Part shown: positions 33,449 to 41,677 of the stretch, piece after piece
Position numbering within the stretch: the first letter of the stretch is position 1
How the letters are laid out: each line of letters begins with the position of its first letter
Source: an uncultured Gemmiger sp.
GTDB taxonomy: Bacteria > Bacillota > Clostridia > Oscillospirales > Ruminococcaceae
Reading direction: 5' to 3'
Assembly (NCBI RefSeq): GCF_934561205.1
Contig: NZ_CAKTFU010000003.1
Coordinates: 62,001-126,000 of the forward strand
DNA: 64,000 nucleotides
The notes under the pieces: generated by a model
Database searches by the model: none
Seen by the model: only the letters and a program-made list of their open reading frames with translations
Told to the model about the DNA's origin: nothing
Program-made: the position numbers and the translations under genes

Positions 33449-33477
33449 ATTATAGCATAATCCGCCGCGATTTGCAC
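33449..33477 (-). promoter_or_regulatory. Promoter of the cysteine-synthase-like gene
   Basis: Minus strand: weak GTGCAA, 17 bp, perfect TATAAT. Confidence 0.5.
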
Positions 33478-33547
33478 CCAACAGACAGACAAATCTTAAA
33501 ATTTTGCCAAAACCCGCCGTAAACCGCAAAAAAGTTGCCGAAAACCC

Positions 33548-33576
33548 TTGACTTGTGCGCCGGATACTGGTATAAT
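33548..33576 (+). promoter_or_regulatory. Promoter of ylxM-ffh
   Basis: TTGACT (33548-33553), 17 bp, TATAAT (33571-33576): near consensus. Confidence 0.8.
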
Positions 33577-33585
33577 TCAAAAGCT

Positions 33586-33610
33586 GATGTAAAGAAAATA
33601 GCTTTACATC
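33586..33610 (+). other. Hairpin at the 5' end of the ylxM-ffh transcript
   Basis: GATGTAAAG pairs with CTTTACATC over 7 nt, beginning about 10 bp after the -10 box, so it should form at the very 5' end of the mRNA or act as an operator in DNA. Confidence 0.5.
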
Positions 33611-33638
33611 GCAAACGCAGTAAAGGGGGAACGGGTAT

Positions 33639-34037
33639 ATGGCGGGCAAACCGCAGAAAAACCTGACCTATTCCATACTGCTGGATTTTTACGGTTCGGT
33701 GCTTACCGAAAAGCAGCGGATCATCTTAACGGAATATTACGATGAGGATCTTTCCCTGGCCGAAATTGCCGAGAATATGGGCATCACCCGCCAGGGCGTT
33801 CGGGACGCCATCAAGCACGGCGAGGCCGCGCTGGACGAACTGGAAACAAAGCTCGGCAATGCACGCCGCCACACCGCGATGCAGCGCGATTTAGAGCGTC
33901 TGCTGCAGCTGACCATGGAAGTGCGCTGCTGCAACTCCGGGCTGTACACCTCATCCCCGCAAATCGACAAGGACACCGGCGAGATGCTTAGCATCATCCA
34001 ACGCCTGAACACGCAGGAGGACGCAGATGGCATTTGA
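33639..34037 (+). CDS. ylxM: YlxM family (UPF0122) DNA-binding protein
   Basis: A 132-residue protein from ATG 33639, about 10 bp after GGGGGAAC. The sigma-70 region 4-like helix-turn-helix reads LTEKQRIILTEYYDEDLSLAEIAENMGITRQGVRDAIKHGE. YlxM is encoded with ffh in most Firmicutes and is thought to modulate the signal recognition particle pathway. Here its end overlaps the ffh start by 11 bp, indicating translational coupling. Confidence 0.92.
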   Translation: MAGKPQKNLTYSILLDFYGSVLTEKQRIILTEYYDEDLSLAEIAENMGITRQGVRDAIKHGEAALDELETKLGNARRHTAMQRDLERLLQLTMEVRCCNSGLYTSSPQIDKDTGEMLSIIQRLNTQEDADGI

Positions 34038-35373
34038 ATCATTGACAGATCGCCTGAACGGCGTTTTCAAAAAGCTGCGCGGCAAGGGCAAGCTGAACGA
34101 GGCAGACATCAAGACTGCCATGCGCGAGGTCCGTATGGCGCTGCTGGAAGCCGACGTCAACTACAAGGTCGCCAAGGACTTCTGCGCGCAGGTTTCCGAG
34201 CGCGCGATGGGGCAGGAGGTCATGGAAAGCCTGACCCCCGCCCAGCAGGTCGTTAAAATCGTCAACGATGAGCTGACAAAGCTCATGGGCGGCGATGAGA
34301 TCCACACCCTGCGCATCAAAAACAAGGGTCAGACCGTGCTGATGATGTGCGGCTTGCAGGGCAACGGTAAAACCACCCACGCCGCCAAGCTGGGCAAGTA
34401 TTACCGCAGCCAGGGGCGCCGCCCGCTGCTGGTCGCCTGCGATATCTACCGCCCCGCTGCCATTGAGCAGTTGAAGGTCGTCGGTGAACAGGCCGGTGTG
34501 CCGGTGTTCACGCTGGGCACTGAAAAGCCCGAAATCATCGCCCAAAAGGCAATGGCCTACGCCAAGGATCACGGCAACGATATCGTTATTCTCGATACCG
34601 CCGGCCGTTTGCAGATCGACGACACCCTGATGGAGGAGCTTGTCCGCATCAAGCAGGCTGTCGAAGTGGACGAAACTCTGCTGGTCGTCGATGCCATGGC
34701 AGGTCAGGAAGCCGTCAACGTTGCCAACACCTTTAATGAAAAGGTTGGCATCACCGGCGTTGTCCTTACCAAGACCGACGGCGACACCCGCGGCGGCGCG
34801 GCACTTTCGGTGCTGGCTGTCACCGGCAAGCCCATCTATTTCCAGGGCACCGGCGAAAAGCTGGAGGACCTGGAGCCTTTCTACGCATCCCGCATGGCAA
34901 GCCGCATCCTGGGCATGGGCGATGTGCTTTCCCTGATCGAAAAAGCGCAGACCCTGCAAAACGACAAGGAAGCCGAAGCCGCCGCCAAGCGGATGATGGA
35001 AAACAAATTTGATATGAACGACCTTCTGGCTCAGTTCCAGCAGGTCAAAAAAATGGGCGGTGCATCGGCGCTGCTGGCCATGATGCCCGGCGGCAGCCAG
35101 ATCGACCCCTCGCAGCTGGACGAAAAGGCCCTGCCCCGCATTGAGGCCATCATCTACTCGATGACCCCGGCCGAGCGCGCCAAGCCCGACATCATCAACC
35201 CCAAGCGCAAGCGCCGCATTGCCGCAGGCAGCGGCACCTCGGTGGAGGAAGTCAACAAGTTGCTGCGTCAGTACGAAATGATGCAAAAGATGATGAAAAA
35301 GGTCCGCCGCAACCCCAAGGCGTTTATGCGCGGACTTTCCGGTATGAAGGGCGGCTTTGGCCGCGGCTTCTGA
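34027..35373 (+). CDS. ffh: Signal recognition particle protein Ffh
   Basis: A 448-residue GTPase. N domain (MAFESLTDRLNGVFKKLRG), G domain with G1 GLQGNGKTTHAAKLG, DTAGRLQIDDTL, TKTDGDTRGGAALS and the closing loop GTGEKLEDLEPF, then a Met-rich M domain (MMENKFDMNDLLAQFQQVKKMGG onward, with MMQKMMKKV) that binds 4.5S RNA and signal sequences. It targets nascent membrane proteins to FtsY and SecYEG. ATG 34027 lies inside the ylxM end. Confidence 0.97.
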   Translation: MAFESLTDRLNGVFKKLRGKGKLNEADIKTAMREVRMALLEADVNYKVAKDFCAQVSERAMGQEVMESLTPAQQVVKIVNDELTKLMGGDEIHTLRIKNKGQTVLMMCGLQGNGKTTHAAKLGKYYRSQGRRPLLVACDIYRPAAIEQLKVVGEQAGVPVFTLGTEKPEIIAQKAMAYAKDHGNDIVILDTAGRLQIDDTLMEELVRIKQAVEVDETLLVVDAMAGQEAVNVANTFNEKVGITGVVLTKTDGDTRGGAALSVLAVTGKPIYFQGTGEKLEDLEPFYASRMASRILGMGDVLSLIEKAQTLQNDKEAEAAAKRMMENKFDMNDLLAQFQQVKKMGGASALLAMMPGGSQIDPSQLDEKALPRIEAIIYSMTPAERAKPDIINPKRKRRIAAGSGTSVEEVNKLLRQYEMMQKMMKKVRRNPKAFMRGLSGMKGGFGRGF

Positions 35374-35481
35374 TGCCGCAAATAATTTGGTATGACCCGC
35401 AAGGCTATACGGCCCAAGGGTGTACAATATAAATTCTGTTGCCCCGCAAGGGCCGTAAACAATTTTTGGAGGAATAGTATT

Positions 35482-35721
35482 ATGGTTAAGATTCGTCTGC
35501 GCCGCATGGGCGCCAAGAAGGCTCCTTTCTATCGTGTTGTTGTTGCTGACAGCCGCTTTGCCCGCGACGGCCGTTTCATCGAGGAGATCGGCTACTACGA
35601 TCCCACCAAGAACCCCAGCGTTGTCAAGATCGACGAGGAGAAGGCTAAGCAGTGGCTGTCCAACGGCGCTCAGCCCACCGACACCGTTCGCGAGCTGCTG
35701 AAGAAGGCTTCCGTTCTGTAA
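35482..35721 (+). CDS. rpsP: 30S ribosomal protein S16
   Basis: A 79-residue S16 from ATG 35482 ([25 protein letters not shown]), preceded by TTGGAGG. Upstream in-frame codons (from 35392) are non-coding. Codon use shifts to the T-ending GTT/GCT types seen in highly expressed genes. It sits between ffh and khpA, the standard Firmicute order. Confidence 0.97.
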   Translation: MVKIRLRRMGAKKAPFYRVVVADSRFARDGRFIEEIGYYDPTKNPSVVKIDEEKAKQWLSNGAQPTDTVRELLKKASVL

Positions 35722-35751
35722 TTGCAGGTTTTCTTGTAGGAGGGAACGTCT

Positions 35752-35985
35752 ATGCAGGAACTCTTATTAGCCGTTGCCCGCGGTCTTGTCGAGGACAAGG
35801 AGGCTGTGCAGGTGACTGTTGACCCTCTGCGTGAGGACGGCACTGTCGTCTATCACCTCAAAGTGGCAGAGGCCGATATGGGTCGTGTCATCGGCAAGCA
35901 GGGACGCATCGCCAAGGCTATCCGCGTTGTCATGCGTGCCGCTGCTGTTCGCCAGGGCGAAAAAGCAGTCGTCGAGATCGACTGA
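35752..35985 (+). CDS. khpA: KH-domain RNA-binding protein KhpA (YlqC)
   Basis: A 77-residue protein from ATG 35752 after AGGAGGG. It is a single type II KH domain with the GxxG loop VIGKQGRIAKAIRVVMRAAA. KhpA, usually with KhpB/Jag, binds small RNAs and affects cell division and envelope homeostasis in Gram-positives. It follows rpsP by 30 bp and ends at a terminator. Confidence 0.93.
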   Translation: MQELLLAVARGLVEDKEAVQVTVDPLREDGTVVYHLKVAEADMGRVIGKQGRIAKAIRVVMRAAAVRQGEKAVVEID

Positions 35986-35992
35986 TGATTTT

Positions 35993-36023
35993 AGCACTTT
36001 GCCGCAACGGTAAAGTGCTTTTT
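35993..36023 (+). terminator. Terminator after khpA
   Basis: AGCACTTTGCCG pairs with CGGTAAAGTGCT (12 bp with one G-T) over CAA, followed by TTTT. Confidence 0.8.
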
Positions 36024-36195
36024 GGCAATACCGCATAATTCTAAGTGCCGATACGGCGAGCGAGGTGCGGCAGATGCTAAGCCAAAAGCGCAGATAATAC
36101 TGGATGTCTTATCGAGCATTTTGGCAACGCAGATGCCGTGCCGCAGCCGCCGGAGCGGTGCTTAAGCCGTAAGGCGGGAATTGTGCGGTGTTGCC
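36024..36195. repeat. 172-bp imperfect inverted repeat (MITE-like element or structured leader RNA)
   Basis: The ends GGCAATACCGCATAATTC (36024-36041) and GAATTGTGCGGTGTTGCC (36178-36195) pair over 18 positions with two G-U pairs. Inside, TGCGGCA (36066-36072) pairs with TGCCGCA, GCCAAAA (36081-36087) with TTTTGGC, and GATAA with TTATC around an 11-nt loop near 36103. The whole sequence therefore folds into one long interrupted hairpin, followed by TTTTCTTT and then the rimM ribosome site. It contains no open frame. Confidence 0.65.
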
Positions 36196-36220
36196 TTTTC
36201 TTTCCCCAGGAGGTACACTT

Positions 36221-36751
36221 ATGCAAAACTATCTGCCCGCCTGCAAGATCGTGTCTACCCACGGTGTTCGCGGCGAAATGAAAGCCCTGCCCCTGTGCGA
36301 CGGCGCTGCGTTTCTGGCTAAGTTCAAGCGGCTGTTCGTCACGGCACAGGGCGGGGGAGAGTGCAAGGTGCTGGGCGTGCGCGCGCAGGGCAACACCATT
36401 CTGCTGCGGCTGGAGGGTGTGACCGATATGGACGCCGCCCGCGCGCTGGTAGGCCGCACCTACTACTTTGCCAAGGCGGACGCCCGTCTGCCCAAGGGTC
36501 GCTTTTTCATCGACGACCTGCTGGGCTGTGAGGTGCTTGACGCCGAGACCGAGCAGGTCTACGGTACGCTGACGGCCATTGACCGCCCCGCCGCGCAGGA
36601 TATCTACACCGTCACCGATGCCGAGGGCGGCACCCACATGCTGCCCGCCGTGCCGGAATTTGTCAAAAAACTGGACCCCGACAACCGCCGCATCCTTGTG
36701 ACCCCCATCGAGGGTATGTTTACCGACGCCGTCAACGGAGATAAGGATTAA
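36221..36751 (+). CDS. rimM: Ribosome maturation factor RimM
   Basis: A 176-residue protein from ATG 36221 after AGGAGG. The N-terminal RimM beta-barrel (ACKIVSTHGVRGEMKALPL) and a C-terminal PRC-barrel (RFFIDDLLGCEVLD through MLPAVPEFVKKLD) are both complete. It assists 30S head assembly around S19 and 16S rRNA processing. trmD begins 4 bp after the stop. The promoter is not obvious; transcripts may start inside the inverted repeat upstream or read through from khpA. Confidence 0.93.
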   Translation: MQNYLPACKIVSTHGVRGEMKALPLCDGAAFLAKFKRLFVTAQGGGECKVLGVRAQGNTILLRLEGVTDMDAARALVGRTYYFAKADARLPKGRFFIDDLLGCEVLDAETEQVYGTLTAIDRPAAQDIYTVTDAEGGTHMLPAVPEFVKKLDPDNRRILVTPIEGMFTDAVNGDKD

Positions 36752-36755
36752 AGCT

Positions 36756-38018
36756 ATGCGCATCGACATCGTGACTCTGTTTCCCGAACTGTGCGACACC
36801 TTTTTGTCGGCCAGCATTCTGGGCCGCGCCCGCGCCAAAAACCTGTTTGAGGCGCACTGCCATCAGATTCGGGACTATACCTTAAATAAACAAAAGCAGA
36901 CCGATGACTACCCCTACGGCGGCGGCTGCGGCATGGTGCTGTATGCCCAGCCCATTGCCGATTGTCTGCGCGCCGTGCAGGCACAGTGCCGGGCGCAGGG
37001 CAGGGCTAAGCCGCACGTTGTGTTTTTGACCGCCGCCGGTGCGCCCTATGATGAGGCCAAGGCGCGTGAGCTGGCACAGTATGACGCTGTAACGCTGGTT
37101 TGCGGCCATTACGAGGGCATCGACCAGCGCGTGATCGATGCTTTCGGGGATGAGGAAATTTCCATCGGGGACTATGTGCTGACCGGCGGCGAGCTGGCAA
37201 GCCTTGTGGTGGCGGACAGCGTGCTGCGTCTGCAGCCCGGCGTGCTGGCGGAGGAAAAAGGCTATCAGGACGAAAGCTACTGGGACGGCCTTTTGGAATA
37301 CCCCCAGTACACCCGCCCCGAAGTGTGGGAGGGGCGCGCCGTGCCGCCTGTGCTGCTGACAGGCGACCACCAAAAAATCGACGCGTGGCGCGGTGAACAA
37401 AGCCGCACCCGCACCCGCACCCGCCGCCCTGACCTGTATGACCAATGGTGTGCCACCCACCCGATGACCGAGCTGCCAAAGTGGAAGCGCGGCGAGAATA
37501 TGCGCCTTGTCAAAACCGAGGAGCAGTGGCAGCGCGCCGCCGAACTGGCTGCCGAGGGACGCCGCGCCGTCGGTGCCCCCGTAGGCACGGCGGAGGCACT
37601 GGCAAGCCTTACCGCCGAAGCTATGCTGCCGCAGCTTTTACAGCAGCATAAGGACGGCTGGGCCTTCTACCTGCATTACACCAAAAATACGGCGGACGGC
37701 ATGGTAGGCGTCTGCCACAAGACTGGCAGAATCGGCTGCTTGTTTGTCACAGAAGCTGCGCGCGGCAAGGGCATCGGCGCCAAGATGCTGGATTTTGCCC
37801 GCAAAAAGCTGCCGGAGCATACAAACCCCACACTGACCGTGCTGAACACCAACACCCGCGCCATCGCCCTGTACAAGCGTATGGGGTGGGTGCCTGCCGG
37901 CACCGAAGCGATATATGACCCCGCCAAGGACGTTTTTTGTGCGGTGTACTGTGAAGAATTGCGGATGTGCTACCGCCCGCCGGTCGATGGTTTTGTAAGT
38001 GCTGACCAACAATGTTGA
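36756..38018 (+). CDS. trmD: TrmD tRNA (guanine-N1)-methyltransferase fused to a GNAT acetyltransferase domain
   Basis: 420 residues, against about 230-250 for normal TrmD. Residues 1-235 are a complete TrmD: MRIDIVTLFPE, the knot motifs GHYEGIDQRVID and ISIGDYVLTGGELA, then ESYWDGLLEYPQYTRP and PPVLLTGDH. It methylates G37 of tRNAs using S-adenosylmethionine. After a basic hinge (PKWKRGENM) a GNAT domain fills residues 249-415, with the acetyl-CoA loop RGKGIGAKML and the NTRAIALYKRMGWVPAG end. The frame is continuous. An internal ATG at 37500 starts the GNAT part but has only a weak GGCGAG before it, so a separate short product is possible. The acetyl acceptor is unknown. Confidence 0.9.
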   Translation: MRIDIVTLFPELCDTFLSASILGRARAKNLFEAHCHQIRDYTLNKQKQTDDYPYGGGCGMVLYAQPIADCLRAVQAQCRAQGRAKPHVVFLTAAGAPYDEAKARELAQYDAVTLVCGHYEGIDQRVIDAFGDEEISIGDYVLTGGELASLVVADSVLRLQPGVLAEEKGYQDESYWDGLLEYPQYTRPEVWEGRAVPPVLLTGDHQKIDAWRGEQSRTRTRTRRPDLYDQWCATHPMTELPKWKRGENMRLVKTEEQWQRAAELAAEGRRAVGAPVGTAEALASLTAEAMLPQLLQQHKDGWAFYLHYTKNTADGMVGVCHKTGRIGCLFVTEAARGKGIGAKMLDFARKKLPEHTNPTLTVLNTNTRAIALYKRMGWVPAGTEAIYDPAKDVFCAVYCEELRMCYRPPVDGFVSADQQC

Positions 38019-38082
38019 AAACAAACTGGTAAAAATGCACAAAGACGACCGTCTGCTTTTGGTGGAATTACAGAATCCTGCC

Positions 38083-38096
38083 AAATTTGCAAATTT
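38083..38096. promoter_or_regulatory. 14-bp palindrome upstream of the ptsH promoter
   Basis: AAATTTGCAAATTT is a perfect palindrome ending 4 bp before the -35 box. The bases GTGGAA and TTCCAC form a further flanking inverted repeat (38062-38067 and 38095-38100). Candidate regulator site. Confidence 0.4.
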
Positions 38097-38100
38097 CCAC

Positions 38101-38129
38101 TGTACAAAAACGACAAAATAGGATAAAAT
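38101..38129 (+). promoter_or_regulatory. Promoter of ptsH
   Basis: TGTACA (38101-38106), 17 bp, TAAAAT (38124-38129). Confidence 0.55.
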
Positions 38130-38230
38130 AGAAACAATCAAGGCGGCGTATTACACGCAATAGACCGCCTGACGAAACGCCCACGGGAAACGCAAGGGCA
38201 TATTATTTTCAAAAGTAGGAGAGAATAACT

Positions 38231-38494
38231 ATGTACGTCAAAGAAGTTACCGTTGAGAATCAGGTTGGTCTGCACGCCCGCCCGGCTACCTTCTTCATCC
38301 AGAAGGCGAACGAGTACAAATCTTCCATCTGGGTCGAGAAAGAGGAGCGCCGTGTCAATGCCAAGTCCCTGCTCGGTGTCCTGAGCCTGGGTATTGTTGG
38401 CGGCACCACCATCCGCATCATTGCCGATGGCGCCGATGAGCAGGCTGCCGTTGACGGCCTGGTCAAGCTGGTCAGCTCCGGCTTTGCCGAATAA
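38231..38494 (+). CDS. ptsH: Phosphocarrier protein HPr
   Basis: An 87-residue HPr from ATG 38231 after AGGAG. His15 sits in VGLHARPAT and receives phosphate from enzyme I; Ser46 in NAKSLLGVLSLG is the HPr kinase site used in Gram-positive catabolite control with CcpA. His15 separates it from Crh. It is encoded alone, without ptsI, behind its own promoter and before a strong terminator. Confidence 0.94.
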   Translation: MYVKEVTVENQVGLHARPATFFIQKANEYKSSIWVEKEERRVNAKSLLGVLSLGIVGGTTIRIIADGADEQAAVDGLVKLVSSGFAE

Positions 38495-38512
38495 TTCTTT
38501 CTCAAAACATCT

Positions 38513-38540
38513 GCGGCGGGGCCTACCCGCCGCTTTTTTT
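38513..38540 (+). terminator. Terminator of ptsH
   Basis: GCGGCGGG pairs with CCCGCCGC over GCCTA, followed by seven T. Confidence 0.85.
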
Positions 38541-38559
38541 GTAGGAAAAGGAACACAGT

Positions 38560-40410
38560 ATGACAAAAGCCGAGCTTTACAAAAAAGCCTGTATGCTGCC
38601 ACTTTTGCCGGGGGTCTATATCATACGCGACAAGCACGATACCATTATCTACATCGGCAAGGCAAAGCGGCTGAAAACCCGCGTGTCGCAGTATTTCCGC
38701 GAGGGGGTGCCCCACGACGCCAAGGTCACCCAGATGATCGCCCACGCCTTTGCGTTTGACGTCATCGTCTGCCAGTCGGAGTTTGAGGCGCTGGTACTGG
38801 AAGCCAGCCAAATCAAAGCCCACACCCCCAAGTACAACATTTTGCTCAAGGACGACAAAGGTTACAGCTATGTTAAGGTGACCAAGGGGCCGTGGCCGCG
38901 CATTTCGGCGGCGCTGCAAAAGGATGACGACGATGCCGACTATATCGGCCCCTTTACCTCCGCCTTTGCGGTGCGCGAGATGGTCGAGACCGCGCAGGAC
39001 TGCTTTCTTTTGCCCCGATGCGGCAAGAATTTTCCGCAGGATTTCGGCAAGGGGCGCCCCTGCCTGAACGCCCACATCGGCAAGTGTATGGCCGTGTGCA
39101 GCGGCAAAATCTCCTGCGAGGCCTACAACGATGCCGTGCAGGGTGCGCTGCACATGATACGCTACGGCAAAAAGGATATTGTAAAGCAGCTGCGCGAAAA
39201 GATGCAGGCGGCCTCCGACCGGCTGGATTTTGAGACCGCCGCCCTGCTGCGGGATCAGATCCTGGCCATCGACCGCGTGGCAGCCGGGCAGAAGGTCGTC
39301 ATGGACGCCGACACCGAGATGGACGTCATCGCACTGGCAGGCACCACCAAGGCGGTCTGTGCCGCCGTGCTGCGCTACCGCGACGGCCGCCTGACCGACA
39401 AGCGGGAATTTCTTTTTCCCGACACCACCGACATTGACGCCGTGCGCGAGGAATTTCTGCCCCAGTATTATCTGGACGGCGAGAGCGTACCCAAGATCAT
39501 TGCCGTTGATGCGCTGCCCCCCGATGCCGAAGCGCTGAACGAGGCACTCAACCAGGCGCGCGGCACCAAGGTGGAGCTGTATGTGCCGCAGCGCGGCGAC
39601 GTAGCCAAACTGGTGACGATGGCCTACACCAACGCCGTCGAGCGCTTGGGGCGCGAGAGCGGCCGCTACACCCGCGAGGAAAAGCTGCTGGAGGAGGCCG
39701 CCCAGCTATTGGGTCTGAAGGCCCCGCCCCGCATGATCGAAAGCTACGATATCTCCAACTGGGGCGACGGCTCCAGCGTCTGCGGCATGGTCGTTTTTAA
39801 GGACGGCAAGCCCTACCGCAGCGGTTACCGTCGCTTTAAGATGAAAAGTGTGGCCGGCACCGACGACTACGCCTCGCTGGCGGAAACGCTCTCCCGCCGT
39901 GCTGCCGAGTATGAGGCCGCCCGCCGCGGCGAAAAGCCGGACGGTGCGCAAAACCAGTTTGCCGCCCTGCCGGATTTGCTGCTCATCGACGGCGGCAGGG
40001 GGCAGGTGGGTGCCGTAAAGCAGGCACTCAAGGGTACGGCGCTGGAAAACGTGCCCACCTTCGGTATGGTCAAGGACGACCACCACCGCACCCGCGCCAT
40101 CGTGGATGACGCCGGGGGCGAAATTGCCATAAACCGCAACCGCAATATCTTTACCTTTGTGACCAACATTCAGGACGAGACCCACCGCTACGCCAACGAT
40201 TACCGCAAGCGCGCCATGAAAAAACGCTCCTACGCGGCAACGCTGACCGCCCTGCCCGGCGTGGGCGAAAAGACCAGCGCCGCCCTGCTGGCGCACTTCA
40301 AGACCGTGGCCGCCGTCAAGCAGGCAAGCATCTCCGACTTGGAGGAGGTCAAGGGCATCAGCCACGCCAAGGCGGAAAAGCTGTACAACGCGCTGCGCAA
40401 TTCCCTGTAA
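38560..40410 (+). CDS. uvrC: Excinuclease ABC subunit C
   Basis: A 616-residue UvrC from ATG 38560 after GGAAAAGGA. The GIY-YIG nuclease (GVYIIRDKHDTIIYIGKAK, about residues 17-35) makes the 3' incision. A Cys cluster lies in LPRCGKNFPQ...GKCMAVCSGK; the UVR domain is REKMQAASDRLDFETAALLRDQI, the RNase H-like 5' nuclease begins SYDISNWGDGSSV, and the C-terminal HhH pair is TALPGVGEKTSAALLAHF and ISDLEEVKGIS. It nicks both sides of UvrB-marked DNA lesions. uvrA and uvrB are not in this window. Confidence 0.96.
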   Translation: MTKAELYKKACMLPLLPGVYIIRDKHDTIIYIGKAKRLKTRVSQYFREGVPHDAKVTQMIAHAFAFDVIVCQSEFEALVLEASQIKAHTPKYNILLKDDKGYSYVKVTKGPWPRISAALQKDDDDADYIGPFTSAFAVREMVETAQDCFLLPRCGKNFPQDFGKGRPCLNAHIGKCMAVCSGKISCEAYNDAVQGALHMIRYGKKDIVKQLREKMQAASDRLDFETAALLRDQILAIDRVAAGQKVVMDADTEMDVIALAGTTKAVCAAVLRYRDGRLTDKREFLFPDTTDIDAVREEFLPQYYLDGESVPKIIAVDALPPDAEALNEALNQARGTKVELYVPQRGDVAKLVTMAYTNAVERLGRESGRYTREEKLLEEAAQLLGLKAPPRMIESYDISNWGDGSSVCGMVVFKDGKPYRSGYRRFKMKSVAGTDDYASLAETLSRRAAEYEAARRGEKPDGAQNQFAALPDLLLIDGGRGQVGAVKQALKGTALENVPTFGMVKDDHHRTRAIVDDAGGEIAINRNRNIFTFVTNIQDETHRYANDYRKRAMKKRSYAATLTALPGVGEKTSAALLAHFKTVAAVKQASISDLEEVKGISHAKAEKLYNALRNSL

Positions 40411-40429
40411 ATCGGAAAAGAGGAAATTT

Positions 40430-41677
40430 ATGGCAGATAAAAACATTTATACGGTGCTTGTTGCCGACGACGAGGACGAGCTGCGCGAGGCTGTCTGCAC
40501 CATGATCCCGTGGGAAGCACTGGGCTTCCACCTGGTGGGCAGTGCCAGCAACGGGCTGGATGCGCTGGAACTGGTCGAACGGCTGGAACCTGACCTGCTG
40601 CTGACCGATATCCGTATGCCCTTTATCTCCGGCATTGAGCTGGCACGGCAGGTGCGTGAAATTCGCCCCGCGATGCATATTGCCTTTTTGAGCGGTTATG
40701 ATGATTTTGAGTACGCAAAACAGGCGATCCAGTACAACATCATCAGCTATATGCTCAAGCCCCTGACGATGGACGGCCTTGCGGCAGAGCTGAAGGCCAT
40801 CCACGAGCGCATCGACACCCGCTATGCGGGGCTGCGCCGTGCCGACAGCCGCAACGCAGACCGTGCGGCCTTTGTCATTCCGCTGGTTTTGCAGCGCTAC
40901 GAAAACGCCCCCGACGATTTGGAGGAACGTCTGCGCCGTGCCGCCTGTGACTGCGGGCTGCTGCGCGGCCTGGATGACCGCAGCACTCTGGTGGTGCTGG
41001 CGGCCTCGCTGGCGGGCGACTCGGACTACACGGGCGGCTTTACCCAGCTTGTGGAGCAAAGCTCCAATAAATACCTGCGGCATTTCGTTTTCAACTGTTC
41101 GGGGCGCATTGTCGCGGTGCTGCTGGGCAACCATTCGGACTTTGAGGAATACCTGCACATTCTTGCGGACGAGATCTGCCAGCTGGCAGAGCGTGCCCTG
41201 GGCCGCACGGCCAGTGTCGGCATCAGCCGCGAGTACACCGACTTTGCCGAGCTGCACGATGCCTACAAGCAGGCAATAGACGCGCTGCATACCGCCGCCG
41301 AGGACGAAAGCGGCGTGCGTTTCAGCAGCGATACCCGCAAAAACGGCAGCCTGTGCGAACGCGCGCTGGAAATCATCAACCAGCATTACATGGACGAGGA
41401 TCTTTCCCTGGCATCCCTCAGCGCCATGCTGGACGTCAGCCCCAACCACCTCAGCGCCTGCATCAAAAAGTCGGAGGGGGAGACCTTCATCAACATTCTG
41501 GTGCGCCGCCGCATGGAGACCGCGCAGGAGCTGCTGCTGACCACCGACCTGCAAATTCAGGAGATCGCCCGCCGCTGCGGCTACATAGATCAGCATTATT
41601 TCAGCTACTGCTTCAAGAAATACAGCGGCACCTCGCCCGTGGCCATGCGCCGCGCCCGCAATGAGGGGCACACCTGA
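40430..41677 (+). CDS. YesN-type AraC-family response regulator
   Basis: A 415-residue protein from ATG 40430, preceded by AGAGGA. An N-terminal receiver (VLVADDEDELREAV, phospho-Asp in LLTDIRMPFISG, LKP) is joined by a long middle region to a C-terminal double AraC helix-turn-helix (LSLASLSAMLDVSPNHLSACIK and LQIQEIARRCGYIDQHYFSY). It is the first gene of a three-gene sensory set: its stop overlaps the kinase start by 1 bp. The likely target is the mgl sugar uptake operon that follows at 44.6 kb. Confidence 0.92.
   Translation: MADKNIYTVLVADDEDELREAVCTMIPWEALGFHLVGSASNGLDALELVERLEPDLLLTDIRMPFISGIELARQVREIRPAMHIAFLSGYDDFEYAKQAIQYNIISYMLKPLTMDGLAAELKAIHERIDTRYAGLRRADSRNADRAAFVIPLVLQRYENAPDDLEERLRRAACDCGLLRGLDDRSTLVVLAASLAGDSDYTGGFTQLVEQSSNKYLRHFVFNCSGRIVAVLLGNHSDFEEYLHILADEICQLAERALGRTASVGISREYTDFAELHDAYKQAIDALHTAAEDESGVRFSSDTRKNGSLCERALEIINQHYMDEDLSLASLSAMLDVSPNHLSACIKKSEGETFINILVRRRMETAQELLLTTDLQIQEIARRCGYIDQHYFSYCFKKYSGTSPVAMRRARNEGHT

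Noticed and set aside
36024..36220. Riboswitch before rimM
   Set aside because: No known aptamer core was recognised; the long symmetric hairpin fits an inverted repeat element better.
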